A DNA stretch of 64,000 nt, from the NCBI RefSeq assembly GCF_000764305.2, contig NW_025932956.1, positions 62,001 to 126,000 of the forward strand, read 5' to 3'. A program made the translations under genes and the position numbers. The stretch's first letter is position 1. Every line of letters starts with the position of its first letter. The stretch comes from Hyalella azteca. Lineage: Eukaryota > Arthropoda > Malacostraca > Amphipoda > Hyalellidae. The notes beneath the pieces are model-generated. The model was given only the letters and a program-made list of their open reading frames with translations, was not told the DNA's origin and ran no database searches. Shown here piece by piece: positions 11,001-20,508 of the stretch.

Positions 11001-11239
11001 ATGGTGTGGATAAAATGGATTGGCTCATCAGTAAATACAGGATCAAAGTTCGTGTAAAGAAATTATATTTTCCATTTTTCACAAACATTCTTGACATGCC
11101 AGTCATAAACACACCTTCTGTTTTTCATGGCAAACGGACAAATGCCCTTGCTGGAATCCAAGAGGAGAATAGTAAAGGTATGTATGCAAGTATCATCTTT
11201 GTCAGATCCTAAAAATCAAGTCACCCATCATTCAGTAAT

Positions 11240-12385
11240 CAATCAAAGCGGCGAGTGATATGACGTTCAAAGAAGTAATTCAGGGCATGTTCTGCGGCGA
11301 ACAGATGGTGGAAGACAACGAAGTGCGCTGTTTGCAAAATAAAAGTCCGAGTGGAATTGGACCAAGTACAACGTTGGGCTACACGTTGAATGCTTCTCTG
11401 GATGGCATCAGTGAAATCATGATAATCTGAAATCAGTGAAATCATGATAGTTTCATTGTTGAATTAAACTTATATGGCATTTTACAGATTAGCAAAAACT
11501 TTAACAATTGATGATATAGTTTCAAGCAAACATAATCGCTTATGCTGTCAAACATTCGTAAATAAAATGACGATGCAAAACATAGAACACTTTCTGATTC
11601 AAATTAATTCACCTGATGAGGGTCGAACAACCTGAGGGTCGAACCTGATGTGCTCCTTCATGTCTTTCGGAGACGGAACGTCGCTGATGATGTACCGATG
11701 CCGATCTGGGAACGTGCACTGAAGAGAATTATAGATAGTAAGGTGGTTGGGAATCTTATTTTTGCACTCCAGCTTCATATTTTCAATGTGCGCTGCTGGC
11801 GTCATCTTCAGTCTCTTCACGAGCAGGGAGGAAGTTGGCACATCAAAAGTCGAAGGGATGTATCATTTTCGGTTTCATTTTAGTCTTATTCGTTTTTAAC
11901 ATTTTGATTTTCTCCGTCGTGCTCTCAACCTCAGGGAGTTTGCTATCCACCGTTCTTCTCATGTTTCTGGATTTGTGTGAAAGCTTGTACTTCCAGTTAA
12001 TCTGAAAGGTTCGAACAGTTTAGTAAAATAAAATTTCACCTAAATAAATCATTATTGAATAGTTTACGAAACTTCCACCAAAATTAATTCAACCAATGCA
12101 GTTTTAACAAGCCATTTCTATATCACTGCTGCACGATTGAAGAAATTCAAGTAAAATGTACTAAGCATCATGACAGCTGCATGTATACACACTCACTGCA
12201 GATCCAAAAGACAGACTATGTAGTCATATAGTCACTTCACAATGAAATCAAACGGTAGGCAAGCTTAGAATTAATGATGCAATACAACTCACTTCAGCAT
12301 CACCGTGAGGCAGTCCATTGCCAAAGTGAGGATACATTGACAGCAGAGCCACAATGACAGGCTTGTACTGGGACTTGTGGGAGTC
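11240..12385 (-). pseudogene. Exons of an uncharacterised SAMD3-like gene, frameshifted
   Basis: Three minus-strand segments with splice signals. Exon 12293-12385 (acceptor TGCAG, donor GTGAGT) encodes 31 codons including YKPVIVALLSMYPHFGNG. The next exon starts at 12001 after CCTTTCAG, in phase 0, with INWKYKLSHKSRNMRR. It needs one frameshift near 11880 to continue into SSLLVKRLKMTPAAHIENMK and CTFPDRHRYIISDVPS (to about 11599). A further piece at about 11436-11300 reads ANSALRCLPPSVRR. The order YP-(L/H)F-x-G, W(K)-x-x-(L/I)-xxK-xRxxRR, then a TFxxRRxxI-like block and AL-x-LPxx matches uncharacterised SAMD3-like proteins known from fish and invertebrates. The last exon may be at 8664-8851. 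The frameshifts and inserted elements suggest a pseudogene. The family call is inferred. Confidence 0.45.
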
Positions 12386-12429
12386 CTGCACTCTGGAACT
12401 AGTATGTCACTTAAGCCCCAAGGAAATGT

Positions 12430-12725
12430 TCACGTCACACGGTTCATATATGACTCAACACTGGATTCAGGGTCACATCCTGGCGTTCTTTAGCAAAAAT
12501 GAATGGACTTCAAGGAGCTCGATTTGAATCCTCTCGACTTTTCTGTGCGGGCTATTTTGAGAGTAGGGTCTGCAGAACACCTCTTGGTTCTTTGGATAGT
12601 TTGAAGTCTAAATTGAAACAAGAATGGAACTTGATCCCTCAAGAAATGCTGCGAGTCTCCAGTGAAGCTTTCCAGCGTAGGTTGGAGGCGTCATAAAAAA
12701 GGATGGTCATATTGAATAAATATGT
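12430..12725 (+). pseudogene. mariner-family transposase 3' fragment
   Basis: With one frameshift, the plus strand gives DLNPLDFSV-like residues and then SLDSLKSKLKQEWNLIPQEM and RVSSEAFQRRLEA. That is the typical end of a mariner (mat-like) transposase: SPDLNPLDF...LKxxLxxEWxxIPQE...RRLxAxI. Only about 95 codons remain, and the D,D,D/E catalytic core is missing. It lies in an intron of the SAMD3-like remnant on the opposite strand. Confidence 0.7.
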
Positions 12726-13281
12726 TTGAGAATTGTCTAGGTAGGTAGTTCTTGGCATTAGATAATTCAACTAAAAAATTAATACACCTGTTTGTTTCAT
12801 TGAGAAATAAGAAAAAACATACGGTGCTATAAATATGGAGGATCCTACATAGGAGGTGAAAAAATTGCCAACTCTGGTTACACCAGAATAAAGCAGACAA
12901 AAAATTAATAAAGTGTTCTAAAATATCGCTGCGATTAGCAGAAAATTCATCATAAAACAAATTCAACCAATTATACTGTAGTTTCCTTCAGCAAAACTTT
13001 CATGGATGACATGAAGGTGTTCACAAAATTTATAACTACTAATACTACTTATTTCTTTATGAACTACTAATCCACAAAGTTACTTACGTTGTAAAATAAA
13101 TCTCTGCCTTGTATAAATGCTTGACAAGAATTCTTTGATGTGCAGCCAGAAGTTTAATTACTCTCTAAAGCTTGGCGTAGAGCAGTCTGAAAGCTATGTG
13201 GTGTGGAATCTTAATTACAGTGGGCCAATGCTTTGTATTAGAACTTCCACCGGACATGCTTTCTTGCCCATAGTGAGCTTT

Positions 13282-13518
13282 TCATGATGGACTGATGCTT
13301 AGTAGGACCGGGTTGATAGAGTTAATACTATCATGTTCCAAATGAGTCTTGGAGGTAGAAAGATCATGAAGATGTATTTGTCTTTGAAGATCCCTGCATT
13401 GGAATGGTCTTGTAGATGCGGTGCATTGGATTGTAGAAAATCTTGATTGAATATCTTGAATACCAGACTGTTGCATTGAATCCATGAAAGTGTTGAGACC
13501 CCAGTAGTTAGGAAGCTC
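13282..13518 (-). pseudogene. Exon-like open segment, Ser/Thr/His-rich
   Basis: The acceptor ATTCCAG opens a 78-codon minus-strand frame beginning ELPNYWGLNTFMDSMQQSG and ending at a stop at 13282. The composition (Q, S, T, H and I rich without simple repeats) looks like disordered protein and not random AT-rich DNA. Same strand and same locus as the SAMD3-like pieces, so it may be an internal or alternative terminal exon of that gene. No domain recognised. Confidence 0.3.
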
Positions 13519-14040
13519 CTGGAATATGAGTTCATGTTAACATTCATATGAGTATATAAAATATTCATGTTAATGCAATTTTTTGGTAGAAAATTAAGCA
13601 GGTAAACATTTTTATCTCATTTTTGTAAGCCAGACATGTTCTTTCAGGCACACATGAGAAGCCACCTCATGAATAAACCCCATTTGACATTATTTGATAA
13701 GTCTTGCAGGGCACAGTCTACATTGCAAAACACATTACTTTGCCAGAGCTGGGCAGCGCTACTTGGAAATGTAGCGGCGCTACCGCTACCGCTACACCCA
13801 CTAGATTGTAACGGGCGCTACCGCTACCGCTACAGTGGCTTGTAGCGCGCTACATTAGCCGCTACAATGGCCAAAATTATTGGAAATCTCTAAATATTTA
13901 TTGTTCTGCTATTGGGATTTTCTCATTAGCATTTAATGATAATATAACATTTTTAAAACATATCAATGCAACTTTATTGCAATTAACCTAACCGAACTAG
14001 TATTGGTTACCCCAGGGTTAGATACAGTAAATAAAAGTTA

Positions 14041-14212
14041 CAGCTATTTTTATGTTTTACCTTCCCTACATGGATGTGAACTTTAATCTACCAATCTAAG
14101 AAATTATCCACATATACATATAAAAATCAGTCTTTTTCTGTATATGTATGTGGATTATTTTTGAGATTGGTAGATTAAAGTAGGGAAGGTGAAACATAAA
14201 AATAACTGTGTA
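14041..14212. repeat. Imperfect inverted repeat, about 80-bp arms
   Basis: CTACCAATCTAAGAAATTAT and flanking DNA to the left are mirrored to the right (AATAATCCACATACATATAC in inverted sense). The outer pairs include TTTTTATGTTT with AAACATAAAAA. The left arm has a small extra block near 14068. Loop about 14119-14139. Confidence 0.7.
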
Positions 14213-14309
14213 AAAATAACTGTAAGCAAACTGAAAGATGAAAAACCTGTAAGTGGTAACTGGTAACAACTTAACATTATAAAAAATTTTCAACAATATG
14301 TACAAAGAT

Positions 14310-15538
14310 TTATTTGAATTAAATCTGTATATATAGATCATTACTCTCGTTAATTACAAAGTGTTTGCACTCATTTTAAAGCTACAAACGAGACGCGTTC
14401 AACAAAGCTACTACCATAGATGTACATGCAATATTTTTTTGTCTAAAAATTTAAAAGCAAAGAATAGTCCACAAAAATTCATATCTTTATAGAAAACGTT
14501 TCGGAGTCCAGCTCCTTCGTCAGTTCGTAGAATCTAGATTCTACGAATCTAGATTAGAGACTCTAGATTAAAGAATCTAGATTAGAGAGACTCTTCTACA
14601 GATTCTACGATTCTAGATTCTACGAACTGACGATGGAGCTGGACTCCGAAACGTTTTCTATAAAGATATGAATTTTTGTGGACTATTCTTTGCATTTAAA
14701 TTTTTACTAGATTCTACGAACTGACGATGGAGCTGGACTCCGAAACGTTTTCTATAAAGATATGAATTTTTGTGGGCTATTCTTTGCTTTTAAATTTTTA
14801 GTTCGAAACTTTTTGGGCATATTCTTCTGTTTTCAATGAATATTTTATATATATATTTATATATAAAAAGTCCCATTTATAGCCTATTATTCACGTTAAA
14901 TTGAACATAAATACATCTAAAGACGCGTGCTGGCACCTTGAATGCAAATAATTGGCAATGGAAAAGCTTGGGCTACAATATCGAAACTTTTTGGGCATAT
15001 TCTTCTGTTTTCAATGAATTTTACTTTATTTGGCTCCCCTGAACAATTTAAAAATCCAAAAAAACGCCATCTTAAAAAAATTATAACTCCAATAGTTTTC
15101 AAGATACGGCAATGAGAGACATACCATTCGATTTGTAAAAACAATACCTAGCAACTCTAGAAGCCTTTTTTTAATATGTGCATGGTTTGAATTATATATG
15201 GGATTGGGAGGAAGGTGGGGGGTAAAAATGTGAAAAGATGGGAAGAACGCGAAAAAAAACGACGAGGAAAATAAAAAATCGGGGCTCTACAGTCGCTAGA
15301 TATTGTTGTTACAAATCGAATGATATGTGTCTCGACATTATAGCATGTGATTTGCAAAGGATATAAAGTCTTTTAGAGTACCCCTTATATGCCGTTTTCT
15401 ATTAATTCCGCGTTTTCTTTCATTTTTTTGATTTACATGAACAAAAAGGTCTTAGATTTCTGTTTTACATATGTGTACCAAGTTTCAAAACGATCCGTCT
15501 GTAAACAAAAAAGTTTTGTTGGAGGGTAGCCGGTCCCC
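14310..15538. mobile_element. TTAA-flanked MITE, copy M1 (left end inferred)
   Basis: The right end GGAGGGTAGCCGGTCCCC is followed by TTAA at 15539. Sequence from about 14310 is similar, block by block, to 44380-45290 and in its right half to 49800-50240. The interior contains a long hairpin: ACATACCATTCGATTTGTAA near 15119 is mirrored near 15310. An insertion of Penelope-like repeats interrupts it at about 14440-14810. The left TTAA terminus is not recognisable. Confidence 0.55.
14498..14746. repeat. Three hammerhead-like GAAAC modules (one inverted, two direct)
   Basis: CTGACGATGGAGCTGGACTC followed by CGAAACG occurs at 14627-14652 and 14721-14746, and inverted at 14498-14523. Each is followed by the same roughly 70-base trailer (TTTTCTATAAAGATATGAAT and onward). 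Between the inverted and direct copies lie repeats of GAATCTAGATT. The module has the CUGANGA and GAAAC boxes of a hammerhead ribozyme flanking a GGAG/CUCC stem, with one extra U before the stem. I find no cleavage site or stem III. Confidence 0.6.
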
Positions 15539-15786
15539 TTAAATAAAATCTAAAGGCTTTATCTATAAATGTAGCGGTAGCGCTGTAGCGGCAAAACCTC
15601 GTATCGCTACTTGAATATGTAGCGGGCGCTACCGCTACATTGCCTTAAATGTAGAGCCGCTACCGCTACCGCTACTGAAAATGTAGCGGCCGCTACATGT
15701 AACGCGCTACTACCCACCTCTGGTCTTTGCAAAACTAAGTCTAGATTGCAAAACACATGTTAAATGAGCCAATAGCAAATATATAT

Positions 15787-16604
15787 CTAGCAAAAATAAT
15801 TCCAATACTGAATTATCATAGTCATCCCCCAAATTTCATGATTGCATCTTTCACATAACAGCCTCTCGCAACAATAGATGACACTGGAAGAATTTTCAAA
15901 TTTTTCAGGCAATTTAAATTAAATATAAATATGATAGTGGTCATTATTAACTCACGCATTTCCATCAAATTCTTCTCTGTCCTCCAATTTGATGATTCCT
16001 TTATCAGGGGCTTCTTCCAAGTCATCAATGATGATGTATGCATTGAATTCTTCATCAAAAACCATTACCAAAAAAGTTTCCAGAACAGGAAATTTTTCCG
16101 TGCGCTTGTGTTTTGAAACATTCATAATTTCACTTTTTTCTTCAAGTCTTCAAAAGATATTTATATGCTGATATGTTTATATTTACCTTTGCAAGTATGC
16201 ATGTTAGAGGTGGTTCAAAAGCTATGTCACAGAGTAAATGGCCTAATAATAAAGAATTTAGTGAACTGGAAAGTTGGGATAGGGACATGTGATTCTTGGA
16301 TGAGACTCATTTCTCCTTTTGTATTTGCATTCTGAAATAACTCATTGACGCTGAATCTTGAAGATGTACTTGACTATAGAAGTGAGATAATTTTCATAAT
16401 TTTTGTATACTGCCTGAAAGACTCTTCTTCATTGATAGAATTAAAATCTTCTGGGTAATTTATATCTGCAGAGCTCGTCCGAGAGAGTTTACAAGATCCA
16501 TTGCCAATATATTGTCTTTTCTTCCTATAAAACTCTGGATGAGCTCTAGCAATATGCTTTCTTTCTAAGGGAATTGACCTTTGAATACTGGTTGAAACCT
16601 CCAT
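15787..16604 (-). pseudogene. Three exon-like segments of an unknown minus-strand gene
   Basis: Exon 15956-16147 has a GTGAGT donor and an open frame with FPVLETFLVMVFDEEFNAYI and an acidic stretch (DDLEEAPDKG). The exon at 15787-15883 follows CTTCCAG, and joining keeps the frame. It continues with VIYCCERLLCERCNHEIW, a CC...C..C pattern that could bind zinc, then reaches a stop at 15787. A further open segment at 16374-16604 reads RSIPLERKHIARAHPEFYRK. The exact joint with the middle exon is not resolved. The splice phases and acidic, cysteine-patterned protein argue for a real gene or its recent relic. It is on the same strand as the SAMD3-like pieces, and a hAT-like element of 2 kb now separates them. 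Family not recognised. Confidence 0.4.
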
Positions 16605-17033
16605 TCATTGGACAATTTAGCAAAAAATATTGTTTATTTTCATGATCCTTGCAGTAATGATAAAGTAAGTATGAGTGAAATTTAGAAGAAAAACTACATT
16701 AGGTACAGCAAGAATGGTTCATTGTCTCAAAAAAGTGAGTGCTGAGTACCATTGTGGCAAAGCAGAGAGTCAGAGACTCATTTAGAATTTTCCTCCAGTT
16801 CAATTTTGAGACCCATAAGAAGACCAGCAAAGTATCATGGATACCAGCAGTATCATCCATAAGATTTTGGTGTAAATCTTGAGTAAATGAATAAATTAAA
16901 AATGAACTGATTCTAAAAAATCTATGGTTTGTCACTATGCTGAGTAGGTCTGTGGGGATAGATTTATACACATATAGAATATATAATGTTGATTTATTCA
17001 CATATTGTGATTAGTATTAGATGGCAGAATTTA

Positions 17034-18319
17034 ATTGTTTATACACGTGCGATTGATGACCAGAGAACTAGTTGATTTAAATTATCAGGGAATGGAACTT
17101 TTCTTCAGATGACGGTAGATCAAACAGGCAAATTTCAGGAAGTAGTCTTTCTTTATTAACGACGTTTCGAATGCAACAAACATTCATTTTCAAGTTAGAA
17201 GATTGTAGACTTCTTCATTATTTGGATTACATTCGGGTGATTGCAGTAACAACTACGACATTGGACAGCCGTTTCTCCTACCACCAGAGACAAGCTCACA
17301 AGCAGACCAGGTCTCAAAGTATTAAAATCAAGCAGCAGCATCTCAAGATCGTCGATGAATTCGATAGGCTCCGTGACACCCTTGGCAACAAAATCATACC
17401 CCGGACTTTACCGAACTTCTGCTCCTGCAAAAAAGCGAGAGTTCTCCAAGAGGCCGGTGTATTCTATAAATTTTACTTCAAAGAAGGTTGTAGACTTCTT
17501 AACGTTATGGATTACATTAGGTTTATTGGAGTAACAACTGCGACATTGAACTGCCGTTTCTCCTACCACCAGCGACAAGCTCACAACCATAGCAGGTCTC
17601 AAAGCATTATCAACAAGCAAGTTCGTCTCAAAATCGTCGATGAATTCAACAGGCTTCGTGACACCGTTGACAACAACGTCAAATTCCAAACCAAGAGCAA
17701 CAAAGGCCCCTGCAAAAATGCGGGAGTTATCCGAAAGGCCGGTGTAGTCTATAAATTTTGCTTCAAAGAAGGTTGTAGACTTCTTCATGTTTTGGACAAC
17801 ATCGGACAAATTGGACAAACAATCAAGACACCGAGCCGCTGTCTCGTTAGCTACCTTCAAACTGGAGGGCAGGTGAACCACGCGAGACAAGCTTACAACC
17901 AGACCGTCACTCGCTTTGTGCTGAAGGTACTCACCAGCATCGTGATCAAGCAGTGGCCCGACAACAACCGACCGACGATAGCTGAACCCCTCCTCATCTC
18001 TACGGATTGGACTCCAGCTATCTATTTTCTGACTACCGGATTTGTCTGAACTCTGAGTTTTCAGAATAATTTTTGGTCCAAAAATTTTACTGTGTATCCT
18101 ATTTACTTATATTATGTACTTATTTCCACCAAAATGTTAATATTTAATGCCTCTTCTAACTTGAAAATGAATGTTTGTTGCATTCGAAACGTCGTTAATA
18201 AAGAAAGATTACTTCCTGAAATTTGCCTTTTGATCTACCGTCATCTGAAGAAAAGTTCCATTCCCTGATAATATAAATCAACTAGTTCTCTGGTCATCAA
18301 TCGCACGTGTATAAACAAT
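17034..18319 (+). mobile_element. Penelope-like fragment bounded by 167-bp inverted repeats
   Basis: Bases 17034-17201 and 18153-18319 are near-identical inverted repeats that include GACGTTTCGAATGCAACAAA. A plus-strand frame with GIY-YIG-like protein repeats lies between them. The flanks carry a direct repeat (ATATTGTGATTA...TATT at about 17003 and 18318), possibly a target duplication. Penelope-like elements often show such inverted or tandem copies. The inverted repeats contain a TGAAAAT-stem-GAAACG module comparable with those at 14.5, 39.5 and 47.4 kb. No reverse transcriptase domain is present. Confidence 0.65.
17171..18049 (+). CDS. Open frame of three 285-bp repeats, GIY-YIG-like (Penelope type)
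   Basis: A 292-codon frame built of three tandem 95-codon repeats starting at about 17201, 17486 and 17771. Each repeat carries YKFYFKEGCRLL or a variant (FYKF, VYKF) and a downstream segment such as SYHQRQAH or VSYLQTGGQVNH. The third repeat continues with NRPTIAEPLLI. This fits the GIY-YIG endonuclease region of Penelope-like elements (VYKF.C....C.L....YIGQT..TLSRRL..H and then E.LLI), but the YIG residues are degraded in each copy. No reverse transcriptase accompanies it. The start codon lies inside the left inverted repeat and may not be used. Frame conservation over three copies is notable for a dead repeat. A minus-strand frame (17408-17890) is its mirror image. Confidence 0.5.
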   Translation: MQQTFIFKLEDCRLLHYLDYIRVIAVTTTTLDSRFSYHQRQAHKQTRSQSIKIKQQHLKIVDEFDRLRDTLGNKIIPRTLPNFCSCKKARVLQEAGVFYKFYFKEGCRLLNVMDYIRFIGVTTATLNCRFSYHQRQAHNHSRSQSIINKQVRLKIVDEFNRLRDTVDNNVKFQTKSNKGPCKNAGVIRKAGVVYKFCFKEGCRLLHVLDNIGQIGQTIKTPSRCLVSYLQTGGQVNHARQAYNQTVTRFVLKVLTSIVIKQWPDNNRPTIAEPLLISTDWTPAIYFLTTGFV

Positions 18320-18367
18320 ATTGTGATTACTGTATTGCTGCTCACCAGCCAAAAAATAATCAACAGT

Positions 18368-18398
18368 CAGCCTGCCAGTAGCCTCTGCTGGCAGGCTG
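18368..18398. repeat. Perfect 11-bp hairpin
   Basis: CAGCCTGCCAG and CTGGCAGGCTG with a 9-nt loop, just outside the Penelope-like fragment. Confidence 0.75.
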
Positions 18399-18399
18399 G

Positions 18400-19599
18400 T
18401 ATTGAGTATTAACCAGGTGATAGTGATACAAGGTGAAGATCTAACGTATAAGAATTAAGAATAGAGGTTGTGGTTCATATATTCATAATTTAATTATTCC
18501 GAGTATTCAGCCAATTATTCCTTCATTCATTTATCCTTTAATAAAATATAAAGCAGCAGAGAAATCACACATAAGGGAGACAAATTTTCCATTGCAAATC
18601 AATTAAATCACATGAACAACACTCAACACTTGATGAAGTCACCTACAGTCCTATATACCGTGCACATAATCTAAACTCCTATTTCCTTACCATAATTAAG
18701 GTAAATGATTCAAAGTTCAATTTCATCCACAATAATCAAAACCACCTCTTCTTTGTCATTTCTACCTTGAATTAAGAAAAATATGAACCATACATCAAAT
18801 TAGCAGAGGGTCAGACACACAACTCACACAGATAAAGGAGTCTAGGGTAGATTATACTAGATTACCAGCTCACAGAACTGACAGAAGTCACATCAAGATT
18901 CAATAACCAATCTAATGAATCCATCACTTAAAAAATTGTTTACTCGTCTATCATGCAGTTATAGTATGACTACAGGTAATAGAACGTATTACGGTGCCTA
19001 ATCAGCGCGGTCCATGCTCTGAGTTAGACTCAATGCATGCACTGCAGGTTAAACGATGCAAATTCCTGTTGTGGGCGAATACAGTAAAAATTACAAATAC
19101 AGTACGTCCACGGTCCATGAACACGTAAATTACAAATAAAAGATTTGGGGCTACTTTTACACACAACACGATAGTAAATGATGATAAAACTTGATAAATT
19201 ATTGATATGCTTGCCAACTTTGCGCATAAAAAAGGTTAAGAAATCGATAGTTCCTCTTTGTTTTTTTAAAGCCAGCCGCTGCAGGCGCGGGAAAACTCAC
19301 TCCAATGATGAAAACATTGAAGCTTAATTGTGAGAGTTGTTCGTACGTGTGATAAATCATATAAGCATGATAATTTAACTTCATGCTTTTTTCAGGAATA
19401 TTTCAGCTATTAACAAAATTTTTTGCCTATTAAATTTAAACTTTCAGGAAAATTCGCCGTTTTTCCATGGTTGAACTAATATAAAGTTGACCCACGGCGA
19501 TGACGAATTTTCGCCGTTCTGCGCATCTCTAGAGTGACGTCACTGTGGGCACAGAATGTAAATAGTGTAGATCAACACATTGTTTTTATAACATAACAC
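18400..19599. other. Intergenic, no gene supported
   Basis: AT-rich. Short minus-strand frames at 19002-19384 have no splice context or family resemblance. Confidence 0.4.
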
Positions 19600-19990
19600 A
19601 ACATAACATAACATAATGATGTCGGCGCTGAAATGTAGGCCTGATGTGGCCTGTCGCCGATTCTTTTCCTTTTCGTGCCTTGTTCATAGATCTAAACTCG
19701 TATCATTTGATCGGATCTTTTCATGACTGGCGATAGTTTGAAGTAGCTACTAGACTTCCACGGGTTCGATAAGGAGCTAGGCATTTCAAATCTGAACATA
19801 TATTTTTCCATAGCTTTATCTAGTCTGTTCTTGAACGCGTTCATACTTGGAGCTCCATCGTAGCCTCTTGCAAGATATAACATCAATCGATGTGTTGAGT
19901 ACCTTGCTGCAACAGTCTACAACAAAGGCCGAGTCATCCATCACTCGGTCCTTCGCATCAGATGCGTTACTTTCAGGAATCCCTTTATGT
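19600..19990 (-). mobile_element. LINE 3'-end fragment (CR1/L2-like)
   Basis: On the minus strand the frame reads APSMNAFKNRLDKAMEKY, the ...APSxNxFKNRLDK signature at the C-terminus of CR1/L2-type reverse transcriptases. A 3' tail follows with AAGAATCGGCGACAGGCC and ends in (TTATG)n. The same tail motif ends the SINE at 10743-11000. Truncated at its 5' side. Confidence 0.7.
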
Positions 19991-19999
19991 CATCTTTGA

Positions 20000-20508
20000 A
20001 AGCATTAAAAAAATTGACTTCATTGAATTGAATTCATCAAATGGCCCAAGAAAATTTATTTACTACATGCAACTAGTCTTATTTTAAACAAAACTAGTGT
20101 TACAAATCAAGGTGAAAAGCCAAGGTGAAGTCACAAGAGCCAAGGTGACGTCACAGTTGGAATAACAGATGACATCCGCAAGACTATCAAATTTCGGGTG
20201 CAAAAAAAAATTCTAATAGAAAATAAAGACTAAAATGTGTTGATGTATGAGCCTACTGCCTCCAAAAAATAGGAAAATTTCCTCTAATTTCACGTTAAAA
20301 TTTTGGCGACGTCTGGGCATATCAGTTATTAGGGACTGAAACTTAACTTATGAGACACATCTTCAGAGATACAAAAACTTCAATTCAACGTTAAGGCCTC
20401 CATATATGTACAATATTTCTGATTCCATTCTATCAGCATTTTAATTTTTGGTACTAAAGTCATTCCACGAATATCGGTTCTGTGGACGAGGAGTAAAATC
20501 TCACTTAC
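20000..20508. other. Intergenic, no gene supported
   Basis: Contains paired CAAGGTGA repeats near 20110-20150. The open minus-strand extension 20380-20508 lies beyond a good donor and is probably intronic. Confidence 0.35.

Larger units (their letters stand above)
9990..11209 (+). pseudogene. PGBD (piggyBac-derived) transposase, broken by a SINE
   Basis: Plus-strand pieces follow piggyBac/PGBD transposases: NIDEQMVQYYGHQFRKQFI, IRFGFKSLVLSCSTTGYCF, FDLYEGKK, DHVFFFDNFFTSFHPLKLL (with the conserved D-N-F-F-T-S block), TVRLNRTNKCPLAS, KGFYDYSYD, NHQGVEPTVKVKRW and PKCIADY. After the SINE insertion come DGVDKMDWLISKYRIKV and FPFFTNILDMPVI. The catalytic Asp in DNFF and the GVDxxD block are present. 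Joining the flanks of the SINE keeps the frame. Stops are scattered before 10155 and near 10600, and a 13-bp inverted duplication (10316-10345) disrupts the segment after SLPV. No N-terminus is visible. This is a dead copy of a cut-and-paste transposase. Confidence 0.85.
13744..15722. mobile_element. hAT-like TIR element with TAGCGG repeats, hosting nested elements
   Basis: The left end CAGAGCTGGGCAGCGCTAC and right end (inverted) CAGAGGTGGGTAGTAGCGC form CAGAG-type terminal repeats. Each is followed inward by (GCTACC)n/(TAGCGG)n stretches (13770-13865 and 15567-15700). The flanks TACTTTGC and GTCTTTGC agree at six of eight positions, fitting an old 8-bp hAT target duplication. No transposase is inside. 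It contains an inverted repeat (14041-14212), a TTAA-flanked MITE (right end at 15538) and Penelope-like repeats (14440-14810). Non-autonomous, about 2 kb with insertions. Confidence 0.7.

Noticed and set aside
14498..14746. Canonical, active hammerhead ribozyme
   Set aside because: Extra U before stem II and no identifiable stem III or cleavage triplet; kept only as hammerhead-like.
17408..17890. 160-codon minus-strand frame
   Set aside because: Mirror of the plus-strand triple repeat; the plus strand carries the family-like motifs.
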